From Eucalyptus grandis (taxonomy: Eukaryota; Streptophyta; Magnoliopsida; Myrtales; Myrtaceae): a DNA stretch of 64,000 nucleotides. Under the pieces are notes generated by a model. It saw nothing but the letters and a program-made list of their open reading frames with translations, did not search any database and was not told the origin of the DNA. The position numbers and the translations under genes are program-made. Shown piece after piece: positions 13,393-25,672 of this stretch. Location: NCBI RefSeq assembly GCF_016545825.1, contig NC_052617.1, positions 7,522,600-7,586,599 on the forward strand, in the 5' to 3' direction. Each line of letters starts with the position of its first letter. Positions within the stretch are counted from its first letter, which is position 1.

Positions 13393-15823
13393 TTTTTCCC
13401 TTACTTTCATCATTTTGAGCATAACGTGGACAATTTTTTTTTTTTAAAGAGTATAACAGAAATTAATATAACTTTCGGGAAAACTTTGAAAATTTACATA
13501 TATCCTGCATTTCAACATTTTAATAGTTTGAAAAAGTTTCAGGTTTTCCGTGTACACTAAAGCCGAAGCATGCGCCCCGCAAATTTTGTGGAGGAAAACA
13601 GAACACGAGTCAGTTCATAAACGCCTTATTTGCTACTTTCCGAAATCCACTCAAAAGTTTAGACTTCTTTTTAGTGCAAAATATCTGCAACTCAGTTCGA
13701 TATACAAATAATAATATGCATAATCATATACAAATTTGCTGTAATCCTTTGAAATTTAAAATATCATCTTTCGATTTGCAAATTTTAGAGGGACAGTCTT
13801 GAGTAGAAAAAAATTAGTGATTCTTTACATACTCGAGATCGACGTAGTATTTCATCACGCAATTCTAGAACTAGATTAGATCCTGGGCTCCAATTCCAGA
13901 ACTACATCAAATTTTTGACAAATAAGTTGAGTTGAGTAAAGTTGAACTTATTAAACAGATTTTTTTTTTTTAAAAGGTAAGTGAAAATTTTACTGATATG
14001 TATAAATAAATAAATAAAATCATACAAATTTGGCTCCTCAAGATATGTCTACGGATGGGCATGGGATATGAGACCTCGACCCAACTGAGGTGGTTTTTCT
14101 TTACGAGAGACAATTAGCTAGGAAAATTGTGGGAAATGAGATGCGGATTTTGGCAAAGCGGAGCTGTAATAGGCTTGCCCCACTCTGTCTATACGTTTTA
14201 CGATTTTCCGATCTATAAACATGAAACTTTTTCTTTATAAAAAGACATGCTTAATTGGACATTTTTAAGGTTCCATTTGTTTCTCAAAAAATAAATAATT
14301 TGTAAAATATTTTTCTAATTATATCCCTTCAAATAATTAATTGATAAGAAATCTTTTCATTATCAATAGCAATTAATGTCTAAATATTTCATAAATAATA
14401 AAAATGTTATTTATTTATTCAATTTCATAAACAATATAAATGATTATATGAGGAAAAATATTTTTTTAATTATTCGTTAATTGGAGCCTAAGCACTTTTT
14501 TTTTTTAATTGGTTGGTTCTTAGGAATTCAATTCCTCCGTTCATCCTGCCTATATCTGGTCCTTGTCCAAAAAAAAAATCCTGCCCATATCTGGTCAACC
14601 GATCAAGAACGTCACGTCGCCGTTATGCGTGCGGTCATCCTCACGACTCCTAAGCCTCGTATATCCTCGTTGACCTTGTAGTCCCCATTTTAACGCTGCT
14701 TTGTTCGAGCAAGTAATTTGATTCAAAGTCGAACACGTTAAACAGCAGTGACATCCAAGCATCGTCCGCCGCATGTCATCCTCCTCCTCCTCCTCCTTCA
14801 CCGACTCGACAACATGAATTACGACCGAAGCGACCTAATTTCGTGTCGATAGCCATTTGGAATCTAGCTGCCTTAACTAAGGATCATGTCATATAATCCA
14901 AAATCCAACACATCACATTTGATGATGTTTTCAACACCTTACAAGATGTCAAATCGGATGGAGTAATAAAATCAAGTCAAATTGACTAAAGCTAAATTGG
15001 ATTTATTGTGCACACCTTATCCATAGAATATATATACACACATATATATGGCCAATATAAAACTTGATGACCTTAGATGAGGAATTGTATGATTTATTTA
15101 CCCAAATGCAATGTTTTAAAGATCATAACAAAGATTATATTAGATGGTCGAGCAATGAAATTTGATTGAGTCAACTAAATAGAATGGAGTTGCAAAAATT
15201 AAATAAATAAATAAAGCCCAAAAAATGAAGCTCGACTTTAGATTGATCAAATGGGTGAGTTGGGATTGGGTTGAGTTGAAAATTATTCGACCCAAATTGA
15301 TCAATTTAACTCATTGGGTAATACAAATCTAGCATCAATTGCTAAAAGGCCTTCATATTTATCCAAAATTAGGAAACTCATACCCAAATTGAATAATAGC
15401 ATGGAACGAGTGAGCCGTGAAATTAAATGATGACAAGAGAGTTATAGATGTAAATTTGATTCATTTGATACTTATATTATTTTGAGTTTTACATTTTTGA
15501 TTTACTCGTAACTTATTTACAACTTAATATGATTAATTTATGTAATAATTCATTTAATCAGATATGAATTAAGAAATAAATTTAATAATCCATTTTGGCA
15601 CGTACCTGTTGGCAACGTAATTTTCCGGGTACGACTTTCCAAATAATGCACGCATGCGTCAGACTCACGTGATTCGGATGGACTGCATATGGTAAGAGGA
15701 GAACTCTCAATTGGGTCCCACGAACTCCGAACCCCTAGTGGGCCCCTATAGACAGCGTTAACTAGAGGCAACATGGGAGTCCAGTGACGTCACTGCTGGA
15801 GAAGCATGACGAACGAGAGACTC
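13393..15823. other. Intergenic tail of duplication unit A
   Basis: AT-rich intergenic DNA with poly-T runs and short (TAAA) repeats near 14003-14018. A less AT-rich stretch at 14560-14820 carries CACGTC-type cores and a CTC-triplet run near 14780-14800. A repeat fragment with GGGT(T/C)-type words lies around 15230-15330, and a GC-richer end at 15600-15820. No coding gene was recognised; open frames at 14595-14801 and 15550-15774 are conserved in unit B only because the DNA is duplicated. Confidence 0.4.
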
Positions 15824-17535
15824 GTTCCGAAATCAAAGTGCTATGTAGAGATAAAGTTGAATTGACAGGTCAGTACTATGAATAGGCATCAGATCTATCC
15901 AGCGAATGGTAAGTACAGAGTCTTCATGATTAATTATTCTAATGAGATACATATCCACACTAGAGTAGAATTCTTACGGGTGCCCAGACAAAGGAGAAGA
16001 AAAGGCATAGATGCACCAGAAGAGGATGAAATGAGAGAACAGATCTGGTGGAGGGGAAAAGGAAATATAATGTTCACAGGGAAAGGTTTGCTATTGGAAA
16101 TCTTAGTTGGGGATAAATTAGGAGGAGGAGAAATATTCATGGTGCAAGATTGAATGAAGAGGAGAACAATGCACGACGATTGGGGAACCTGAACGAAAAC
16201 AAAATGATATTTGCTTGTCAAGTCGTGATGCTTATTGTTCTGTGCAATAGAGATGCATGCAAGCTTGCCATTAAGAGCCTAAGCATGCTTAATTGAGCCC
16301 TAGAGAACATTTACAACATAAACTTGCTTTGAAATGGTAAAGCGAGGATCCATATAGCTAGGCCCTTTACCATCACCACCAATGTGTTGCTGTGATCATA
16401 AACAAATGTTTTGGCAAATTGGTAAAAAAGAAAACATCTGGGAAAAAGATAAGAGGACCTCATCATTTAGCAAAAATTATATGATCTAGATAATACGCTA
16501 GCACATGTAGGTGAAATAAATTCCATTGTTATATTATAATGTGTTGAATATTCTCAAGGAGTCACAGCAATTTTCAGAAATAACACTTGAAATTAGCCTG
16601 TCAAAAAACCTTTTCTAGTCAATTATTGCTGAGGAAATCTCAAGGCTTCCAAATCCTCACGGCAGACTCCTATAGGTTTGTTATGGCGTGGGACCAAATC
16701 AAGATAGTTCCCGCTTCTGCTCTTTTACGTGCTACACAAGTTCTCGTCAAAAGCTTAAGTGTTAGGAACAATACCCACAGTTTCGTAAGTATAGTTCTCA
16801 ACACCTTCAATATCAGCTACACTTTATCCAGTAGGCGGATATAGCCACATTGATGAGGATAAGCACAATCACTGAAAATAGGAGCACAATTACCTAACTA
16901 AGAGGGATACGAAATGAAATCATGAGAGTAGCACTAGACCTTGAAAAACACCCATTTTACCAAAAGTCCAAACTATCAAAGAATTTGCACAAAATGCATA
17001 TCAAGCATACTCCTCAAAAGGGGATACAAGAGTCAAATTTACCATGAAACAGTAATGATGGTGAGAAAGACTGAGTTTCTTTGATAACTAAGTATTCTCT
17101 CTGAATTCAAAAGGCTATTACAGATATTTGATCAAAGATAGTTTTGGTGACTTCGTTCAATCTATATCCTATATCAAAAACCAATTGTTGAAAGAAACAC
17201 GAGTCTAAAATCCTTTACTCTCATCCTGCTACAATTCCTAAACAAAGTTAACAAAGGTCCTTTCCACTTGTACTGAAACTGATATTCTGTGTTTCAGGCT
17301 AATTCTTACAGCCAAACCCGAATTAGTCATGCCAAGAATGATGCCAACATGTAGATCCAATTTCCACTTCAACTAAAAACTGTGGTACCACCTAAAAACT
17401 TGTAGTATGCACCCATTAAGCCATAAACGGGAAGAGAACAAATGATTTTCATACCCCCCCTCAAGACTATCCTACGCATGCAGAAATCATAAGCACTAAA
17501 GAATGAATTCGAAAACCAAACCATCCTTCTCATAC

Positions 17536-18256
17536 CGTGCAATGGCCGTCTACAAAGATGACATGAGGTCGAAACGGTAATTCAGTGACCCTAGAGGAAA
17601 CATATGCATTGTACCAATCAGTAACCGTGTGGAATAAGTTTGCATATTCATAGCGGGTGATAAGAAGTGTTGGCTCCTCAATCCACTGCAATCAAGAGAG
17701 ATAATGTTAGAGAGATATAAAATGAAATGACGAGCAGAGAAAACAGAGAGAAGAAAGTAGAAACAGTCCAGATAAAAAGAAAAATAAACAGCTAACGGAA
17801 AAAAACCACCTGTCCAACCAGATTAGTCTAGACTATAGATCCTAAAAACTTTTGTTCTCGTCTTTCCCAGAATCTAGGGAATACATAATCAGCCGTGAGC
17901 AATTTCAGTTTGGCCAGAATTTCCAGCTTTGCAATAACCGTTGGTTCTGCGAGGCCATTATTGATTACGAAAGGAAAGAGCTACAACAAAAAACTACCTG
18001 TCCAACGGAATTTACCTAGAATCTAGATCTCTCCATTCTATGCGGTTGCCATCATTCCCAGAATCTAGGAGATAAACTAATCACTTGTTAGCTACTCAGC
18101 TTTTCATTATCACTGGTCCCCTAACTGTAATAGCATTCAATTAACTACATATCTGAAAATGCATAGCAATCATATTGCGCTCCCCCGACAAATGACATAA
18201 TTTTGGAAGAGGAGGGCGACCACCACTTTCAGCAGATTGTAGCTTCTTGCATTCAT
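17536..18256 (-). pseudogene. XYLT remnant: intact exon 2 plus the first codons of exon 1
   Basis: Second copy of the 5' part of XYLT produced by the tandem duplication. Exon 2 (17536-17685, 150 bases) is fully open and still encodes WIEEPTLLITRYEYANLFHT and RPHVIFVDGHCT; most differences from 6992-7141 are synonymous. Exon 1 is reduced to 18213-18256, encoding MNARSYNLLKVVVALLF, after which sequence corresponding to 7652-8483 is missing. The deletion ends share GGA, suggesting a microhomology deletion. Exon 3 was never copied because the duplication began inside intron 2. The locus cannot encode a glycosyltransferase. Confidence 0.9.
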
Positions 18257-18968
18257 GGCTTCTCCTTCTCCCTCTCTCTATTTCGAGCTTACGTGAATTC
18301 GATGGAAATGGCGGCGACGGAAATGGCGACGGAGCGTCGAAAGGGAGAAGCGAGTTCTGTTGGGTTGACCAGAAAGCTTGGTCGTGTCGTGTCTTTGGTT
18401 AGAGCGATTCCTTCCTTCCGTGTTCCTCGCAGGTGTTCTTTTTCTCTTTCTCGATTTAAGGAATTTTTGTTTTCTGTCTTTTAAAGTTTCGTTTTATTTT
18501 CCTGCTAAGGATAAAAAATGTGCTTTCGAATCCGGAGGAAATTGCTTGAAAAATACAAAATTTGATTAGTATCTTTGATCATAAGCCTCTTTTTTTTTTT
18601 TGTGGATTAATGTAATTGTAAGTGATTTCGTGCATCACTGTTGCTATCTTGTATGGATAGCATTTCTGAATTTTACTTACGAAAATCAAAAGATTCTCAT
18701 TAAATTGACAATAAAGAGTCTTCATACATGCAAATATCAATGAAGCATCTCTATTCCAAAATTAAAATATAATAAATCATTGCTATGGATACAAATTTTT
18801 AAAATCACAAATGAATTACCACAAATTTCAAATTAATATACAATTCTAAGAAGGAACTTGATTTATTTTTTCTCTATGCCTCCAAAGAAAAGGAACTTGA
18901 TTTTTTTTTTCTCTATGCCTCCAAAGAAAAGGCTCCAATTGGTTCTCGATTCTTGTTTCACAAGTTAG
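18257..18968. other. Copied flank between the XYLT relic and pirin copy 2
   Basis: Equivalent of 8533-9216. It retains the former XYLT promoter/5' UTR sequence and AT-rich DNA. A small local tandem duplication, absent from unit A, lies at about 18850-18932 (two copies of a stretch containing TCTCTATGCCTCCAAAG) close to the pirin 3' end. No gene is recognised. Confidence 0.5.
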
Positions 18969-21195
18969 CTAAAAGTCCGATCTCCTCCAATGCCTTGCCT
19001 TCTCAAAACCATTAATACAGTTTTCGAAATCATATATCGTCCTGTCAATCTCTTCTTGAGTGTTCATCACGAACGGCCCGAGCTGCGCCACGGGCTCGCC
19101 CAACGGCTCGCCTCCGACCAAGATGAACCTCAAGGACTTGGCGGATTTGTTCCACACCTCGATCCCATCTCCGTGGCCGAGGAGTAGGAGGTGGTGGGCA
19201 GTGACGGGCGAGGATTTCGAGATCCCGAAGACCCCCTCGCCCTCGAGGATGTAGATGAAGGCGTTCCACGAGGTGGGTATTGGCTGCTGCAGGTGAGCCC
19301 CTGGTTTGAGGGTGAAGTCCAAGTACATGGTGGGTGTTCTTGTGTAGACAGGGGATTTGGCTCCTAAAGCCTCTCCTGCTATGACTTTCACTTTGATCCC
19401 ATCTACTACAGCTTCTGCAATGTCTTTGCCTGATATTTCTTGGTACTTTGGTTCAGTCCTGCCATAGAAAAACCAGAGGTGGGAATCATTCTACTGTTAA
19501 TGATAACTACTCGTGTTAACCCCATCAGCAATAAAGGCGATGCTTGATGAATGAAAAGCTTAGCTATCTAGACAAGATTTTTCCTACTTGGCAGACCACC
19601 ATTAAGACTACAGGAGGAGAAAATTGCTGCTGCAGACCTAGACTGAACTCACATTTTGTGTTTGGAGGAGAGGTTGACCCAGAGCTGTAACCCTTTTTGA
19701 GTTCCTTGACTTGCAGGCATCTCGGAATGGACAATCCCCCTCCCCGCGGTCATCCATTGTAGATCACCGGGTCCTATCGTCCCTTTGTGCCCTTCGAAAT
19801 CTTCATGTGTCACTGATCCCTGATACATCAACATCATTATTATTAGTACTTTTCACTTTTTAAGTATAACAATCAAAGTAATATTTAAAATTAGTTTTCG
19901 TGAGTGAAAATAAATTATCATTATTTGAAAAGAGAAATTTCTTTTATGATTGGACCATATGGGTGACCACTCGTAGGAGAAATGATGCATCTCATCATTA
20001 TCATTAATTACAATGGGATCTGAATTCCCACACTAATGGCCCATGTAGGTACTCTAAATGATGAGTGGTGGAGATTAGGCAATTCCCTAACATGAAACAC
20101 AAAGTACAAACACATGCTGGGCAAAGGACAAAACAAATAGATGCAAACTAGTTTTTTGGTCGTTTTAACACTTCCCGCGGCTCCTTCTGGGCTTTTAAGT
20201 GCATATGGTCGGTCAAACCTTGGACAAGAAAAAAGCTGTTGCCTTGCGTCTGTGAGGCGTGGCCTTTTGCATGCTCACCTAAAGTGGTTGCTTGCCGGCC
20301 ACGCTCGCAAGCCATGAATACTAGAAATTTCCATCTATCGGTTTCACCGGTTTTGATGAAGTCATTCTTATTGGCTGATTCTCCTCCATGAGACAAGCCG
20401 GAACTCAATATGAAAACAACCTCATTGAAGACTTTTCTAGTTTTGCTCACTTCCTTCTAACAAACGTGATTAAACTCTCACTTTTATTGGTTTTTAAATG
20501 GACTTTTCATGCTTTTTACCAACTCAGGAATAGATTTATTGGACTTATAGGAGAGTCGAGAGTCGTCGAAATTGAACAAAACTTTCGTACCTGTAACATG
20601 TAGGTGACGGTCTCGAATCCTGTTCAGAGAAAGCAAAAGAATCAAAACAGAGTCCATGAAATATGTCTACACTTATAATCCACTCATATTGCTCCGTTTT
20701 CTTTTCAAGCATTCACCGACTCGCAAATCCATGATTCAAGAAGCCCAAGAAACACGAACCTCTGTGCGGATGGTCTGGAAATCCAGCAGGAGCAGTCACT
20801 GCAGACCAGAAAACCGGAAGAAATTAGAAAAGTAAAGAATTTGGAATTCTTATCCAGCATTGATCACAATTTTTGATTGAGTATCATCAGATGAACAAAA
20901 GAACAGAGAGAAAACAGAGACACCCCACCTGAAAATTCATCCAAGACAAGGAAAGGGTCGAAATATCTCAGCTCAAACCTGGAAACGCAAGACACCCTTT
21001 TAGCCAAACCGTTCGGATTCGCGTCACGAAGACGAAAGAAAATGAAGATCGAGAAGGATCGATTCCCATCTCTCCTTACCGGCCAATGCTTCTCCTGACG
21101 ATGGCCCCGACGCCCTCGTGTTGAGGCCTGGCCAGGAACTTCCTGGCCACCAACCGCGGCTCGCTGATCTCGCAAGAAACTTCTCTCTCCGTCAT
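18969..21195 (-). CDS. Pirin-like cupin protein, copy 2
   Basis: Second complete pirin gene, six exons on the minus strand: 21080-21195, 20929-20978, 20760-20798, 20591-20619, 19653-19819 and 19458 down to 18969. Exon sizes (116, 50, 39, 29, 167 and 490 bases) are identical to copy 1, so it again encodes 296 residues. All splice sites and metal-site motifs (HPHRG and GIVHSEMP) are preserved. In the last exon I see only three amino-acid changes from copy 1: A to T in PIP(A/T)SW, V to I in GDG(V/I)EV, and P to S in SAK(P/S)LR. No stop or frameshift was found, so both copies look functional and the duplication is recent or under purifying selection. The promoter TATA box is also retained. Confidence 0.93.
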
Positions 21196-21315
21196 CTTCT
21201 TCTCCTCTTGGTTCGGCTCGACCCTTCGGTGCAAGTGCTCTGTATTGGCGCTTGTGCTGGTGCTCGTGATCGAATTTTTGCTTTTGGTGAAGAAAAAGCT
21301 GGAGGCACTGGAGGG

Positions 21316-21323
21316 TATTTATA
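21316..21323 (-). promoter_or_regulatory. TATA box of pirin copy 2
   Basis: TATAAATA on the minus strand, about 120 bases upstream of the start codon at 21195, at the same place as in copy 1. Confidence 0.6.
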
Positions 21324-22077
21324 GGGAGGATTTGAAAAGAAAGGAGAAGGTTGGGACTGGTACAGTGACAGGTGTTCTTCTTCCTGAAACGGGGAAGGTC
21401 AAAGGGAAGCGTTCGGCTCGGCTGGCCGAGCGGGCCCCCACCGTGCTCGAGTTCGATCTCTCTCTCCGTGTGTATTAATTTTTGTGGATTTGAATGCCAT
21501 GCAATGAGTGACGTCAGCATATCGTGGACGTGATGTCGGGGGGCGAGGGCTCTCGATCTGGACCGTCGGTTCGTGTCGCTGCGTCGGGATTCGATCCGTG
21601 ACGAGCGGATGTCGTCGATGATGCGCTGGTCGCGTACAGAGTGGCCGGTGGGGCCCGCCGATTTCTATATTGTAAAGTGTTCTCCCCTCTTGTGGTATTC
21701 GTGGGATGTTCCTTTTTTCCGGATCGTCAGCGGCGGGGCGTGACATTAAATTTTTCATTTTTCGAAAAAAAAAAAATTTCGGGGACCAAAATATCCGGCA
21801 GTCTTTTTCTCCCATTTATACCACCCACCAAATGCTTCATTTGTTTCGACCAAAAAAAAAAGAATTCTTTATTTGCAGCTTTAAATAAATGTCGCGGCTT
21901 ATATAGCGTGTTTGAAAAACACCCCGCTGCTTCAAAGTTCAACAATACAACAATTTATAGCAGTGTTCAGAAAATTATCTCACCTAGTTTTGAATTGCTA
22001 GAAATTTTAAATATATGTTATCAAACATTAGAAAGCACAAGATTTCATAGCATAGTTATAGTTGAGCTAATAGCTTA
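21324..22077. other. Upstream region of pirin copy 2
   Basis: Copy of 11573-12288 with a GC-rich promoter portion (about 21390-21660) followed by AT-rich DNA. It differs from unit A by a poly-A-containing insertion near 21845-21870 and small substitutions. Open frames on both strands (for example 21399-21815) lack homology and overlap the promoter. Confidence 0.4.
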
Positions 22078-22080
22078 TTA

Positions 22081-22630
22081 GGGCGCACATAACAAATTTT
22101 CTAAATCATAAATCAATTTATGGCCAAAAATTGATTTTTTAATTTATATTCCCAAAATAAGTTGCTAAGTACGTATTTAATAATAATTTAAAATTTCTGT
22201 TTCTAGAATAAAAATTCATTTGATAACAAAATAATTTTTCTATTTTTAAGAGCGTGGCGACTGGTGACTGGCGATCGGCGATCGGCTTACGGCATCCATC
22301 TAGTAGTGGGCGTCTAGCAATCGGTGTCCGGCAATGGGTGGCCGACGACGACTGGCGACAGGTGGCCCATATCCTATGAGTGATGGGTGAGCAATAACGA
22401 TAGCGAAAGTGAACAATAAAAAGAGCATTCATTTATCATTTTCATTCCATAAATAGAAAAGCTAAAAAAATTTAGTTATTAATTTCTATTCTAAATCTAT
22501 TTTTGAAATTGAAATTTGTCCTGAAATAGAAAAATAAAATTGTGTTACCAAACAGATTTCTATTATTAATGTATATCAGGGAATAGAAAAATAAAGAAAT
22601 AGAAAAATGAAAATTTTGTCATACGTGTCC
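22081..22630. mobile_element. Tourist-like MITE, unit B copy
   Basis: Duplicate of the element at 12292-12751. The left end starts GGGCGCACATAACAAATTTT after TTA (22078-22080). The right terminal repeat has decayed and the flanking TTA has become TCA. The element is about 90 bases longer because of an AT-rich insertion around 22450-22560. It was already present before the segmental duplication. Confidence 0.55.
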
Positions 22631-22791
22631 TCAGTCAAATTGAAACTTGAAGTTGACCAATTGGGATAGCTCGCCAGTTTTGTTAGGTTATTAATTGGTG
22701 TAGTGACATTGTTCATAGTTTACCATTTTCTAACCATAACTTTGACTCGTCGCTTTTTAGATATTGAATAGAAGAAAGTACAAAAAAATTT

Positions 22792-23287
22792 TGGACATTT
22801 TTTATTAGTGCTAATTTAGTCATAAACATTTTAATTTGATTGATTTAATCATAAATTTTTTCATGTCAATTGAATCTATCTAGTTAATTTGAGTTATAAA
22901 TTAATGACGGTTGCCTACGATATTGACATTTTTTATAATATTTTAATTTATATATATTTTTATATATTCTTTATTTTTTTTCCTTTCATTTTGGTCAAGA
23001 TGGTCGACAAGCCCTCGTCAATTGTCGGCAAAGGTCACAACTCTAGCCCAAGTCCTAGGCAAGAGCGACAACCCTTGACAACCAAAATGAAAGGGAAAAA
23101 AAGGAAAAATTAATTAAAATTCATTTTTTATTGTTAAAATTGTTTACATTGGTGTCAATCGTGTCACGTAAGAAGACTAACATTTACATTAGTGGTTATG
23201 ATCAATATTGGCCGAAAAGAACTCAATTAGCTTAATACAATCGAAAGATTTATAATTGAATTAATATAAATGCAATGGGTTTGAGAT
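22792..23287. mobile_element. Foldback/long-TIR element, unit B copy
   Basis: Counterpart of 12905-13392, with both inverted arms still recognisable (left near 22792-22880, right near 23220-23287). Confidence 0.45.
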
Positions 23288-23856
23288 TTTTTTTCCTTAC
23301 TTTCATCATTTTGAGCATAACACTGACAAAAAATTAAAAAAAAAAAGAGTAAAACAGAAATTAATATAACTTTCGGAAAAACTTTGAAAATTTACATATA
23401 TCCCGCATTTCAACATTTTAATATTTTGAAAAAAATTCAGGTTTTCCGTGTACGGATGCGCCCCGCAAAATTTGTGGAGGAAAACAGAACACGAGTCAGT
23501 CCATAAACGCCTTACTTGCTACTTTCCGAAATCCACTCAAAAGTTTAGACTTCTTTTTAGTGCAAAATATCTGAAACTCAGTTCGAAATACAAATAATAA
23601 TATGGATAATCATATACAAATTTGCTGTAATCCTTTGAAATTTAAAGTATCATCTTTCGATTTGCAAATTTTAAAGGGACAGTCTTGAGTAGAAAAAATT
23701 AGTGATTCTTTACATACTCGAGATTGGCGTAATATTTTGATCCTGGGCTCCAATTCTAGAACTACATCAAATTTTTGACAAATAATTCGAGTTTAGTAAA
23801 ATTGAACTTATTAAACAGATTTTTTTAAAAAAAGGTAAGTGAAAATTTTACAGATA

Positions 23857-23895
<39 letters not shown>

Positions 23896-25672
23896 ATCAT
23901 ACAAATTTGGCTCCTCGATATATGTCTACGGATGGGCATGGGATGCGAGGCCTCGACCCAACTGAGGTGGTTTTTCTTTACGAGAGACAATTAGCCAGGA
24001 AAATTGTGGGAAATGGGATGCGGATTTTGGCAAAGCGGGGCTGTAATAGGCTTGCCCCACTCTCTCTGTACATTTTACGATTTTCCGATCTATAAACATG
24101 AAACTTTTTCTTTATAAAACGACATGCTAATTGGACATTTTTAAGGTTCAGTTTGTTTCTCGAAAAATGAATAATTTGTAAAATATTTTTCTAATTATAT
24201 CCCTTCAAATAATTAATTGATAAGAAATATTTTCATCATCAATAGCAATTAATGTCTAAATATTTCGTGAATAATGATAATACTATTTGTTTATTCAATT
24301 TCATAAAAAATATAAATAATTAGATGAGGAAAATATTTTTTAAATCATTGGTTCTTTACGGAAAAAAAATGGATCCAAAGCACTTTTTTTTATTGGTTGG
24401 TCCTTAGGAATTCAATTCATCCGTTCATCCTGCCCATATCTGGTCAACCAATCAAGGAAGTCACGTCGCCGTTACGCGTGCGGTCATCCTCACGACTCCT
24501 AAGCCTCGTATTTCCTCGTTGACCTAGTAGACCCCTTTTTAACGCTGCTTTGTTCGAGCACGTAATTTGATTCAAAGCTGAACACGTTAAAGAGCAGTGA
24601 CATCGAAGTATCGTCCGCCGCATGTCACCCTCCTCCTCCTCCTCCTTCACCGACTCGACAACGTGAATTACGACAGGAGCGACCTAATTTCGTGTCGATA
24701 GCCGTTTGGAATCTAACTGCCTTAACTAAAGATCTTATCATATAATCCAAAATCCAACACATCACATTTGATGATGTTTTCAACACCTTACAAGTTGTCA
24801 AATCAGACGGAGTAATAAAATCGAGTCGAATTGACTAAGGCTAAATTGGATTTATCATGCATGCCTTATCCGTAGAAAATATATATATATATATATGGTT
24901 AATATAAAACTCGATGACCCTATATGGAGACTTGTATGATTTATTTTACCCAAATGCAATGTTTTCAAGATCATAATAGAGATTATATTAGATGGTCAAG
25001 CAATGAAATTTGATGGAGTCAACTAAATAGAATGGAGTTGCCAAAAAAAAAGAAAACCCAAAAAAGGAAGCTCGACTTTAGACCAATTAAACGGTGGATT
25101 GTGATTGGATTGAGTTAAAAATGATTCAATCCAAATTGATCAATTTAATTCATTGGGTAATACAAGTTTAGCATCAATTGCTAAAACACCTCCACATTTA
25201 TCCTAAATTAAGAAACTTATATCTAAATTGAATAAGAACATGGAGCAAGCGAATTGTGAGATTAAATTATGGCAAGAAAGAGTTATAGATATATAGGTTG
25301 AATCTATTTGATATTTATATTATTTTGAATTTTACATTTTTAATTTATTTATAACTTATTTCCTGAATATGATTAATTTATATAATAATTCATTTAATCA
25401 GATATGAATTAAGAAATAGATTTAATAATCCATTTAGGCACACATACTCGTTGCTGTTGGCAGCGTAATTTCCCGGGTCCGGCTTTCCAAATAATGCACG
25501 CATGCGTCAGACTCACGTGATTCAGATGGACTGCAAATGGTGAGGGGAGAGCTATCAATTGGGTCCCACGAACTCCCGAACCCCCGAGTGGGCCCCAACA
25601 GACAACGTTAACCAGGGGCAACATGGGAGTCCTGTGACGTCACTGCTGGAGAAGCATGACGAACGAAAGGCT
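23288..25672. other. Intergenic tail of duplication unit B
   Basis: Copy of 13393-15823 with no recognisable gene. It contains the expanded (TAAA)n array at 23856-23898, a TA-rich tract near 24880-24895, and the GC-richer segment at 25440-25672 where homology to unit A ends. Confidence 0.4.
23856..23898. repeat. (TAAA)n microsatellite
   Basis: About ten tandem TAAA units. The equivalent place in unit A (near 14003-14018) has only about four, so the array length changed after the duplication. Confidence 0.85.

Larger units (their letters stand above)
5276..15823. repeat. Tandem segmental duplication, unit A (about 10.5 kb)
   Basis: This block is repeated in order and orientation at 15824-25672. 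It starts inside XYLT intron 2, contains XYLT exons 2 and 1 and the promoter, the whole pirin gene, and about 4 kb of intergenic DNA. Long runs are near identical between copies, for example 5276-5400 against 15826-15950 and all six pirin exons. Copy length differs because unit B lost most of XYLT exon 1 and gained or lost small repeats. Confidence 0.93.
15824..25672. repeat. Tandem segmental duplication, unit B (about 9.85 kb)
   Basis: Direct copy of 5276-15823. The junction with unit A lies at about 15823-15826, where the right edge of the unit (compare 25660-25675) is joined to the left edge (compare 5270-5285); the two parental edges share only GT at the join. Unit B carries an XYLT relic and a complete pirin gene. 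Differences from unit A are single bases, small indels, an 830-base deletion in XYLT exon 1, and repeat-length changes. Confidence 0.93.

Noticed and set aside
13393..15823. Hidden gene conserved between duplication units
   Set aside because: Similarity covers whole segments regardless of frame, as expected from a recent DNA duplication rather than protein conservation.
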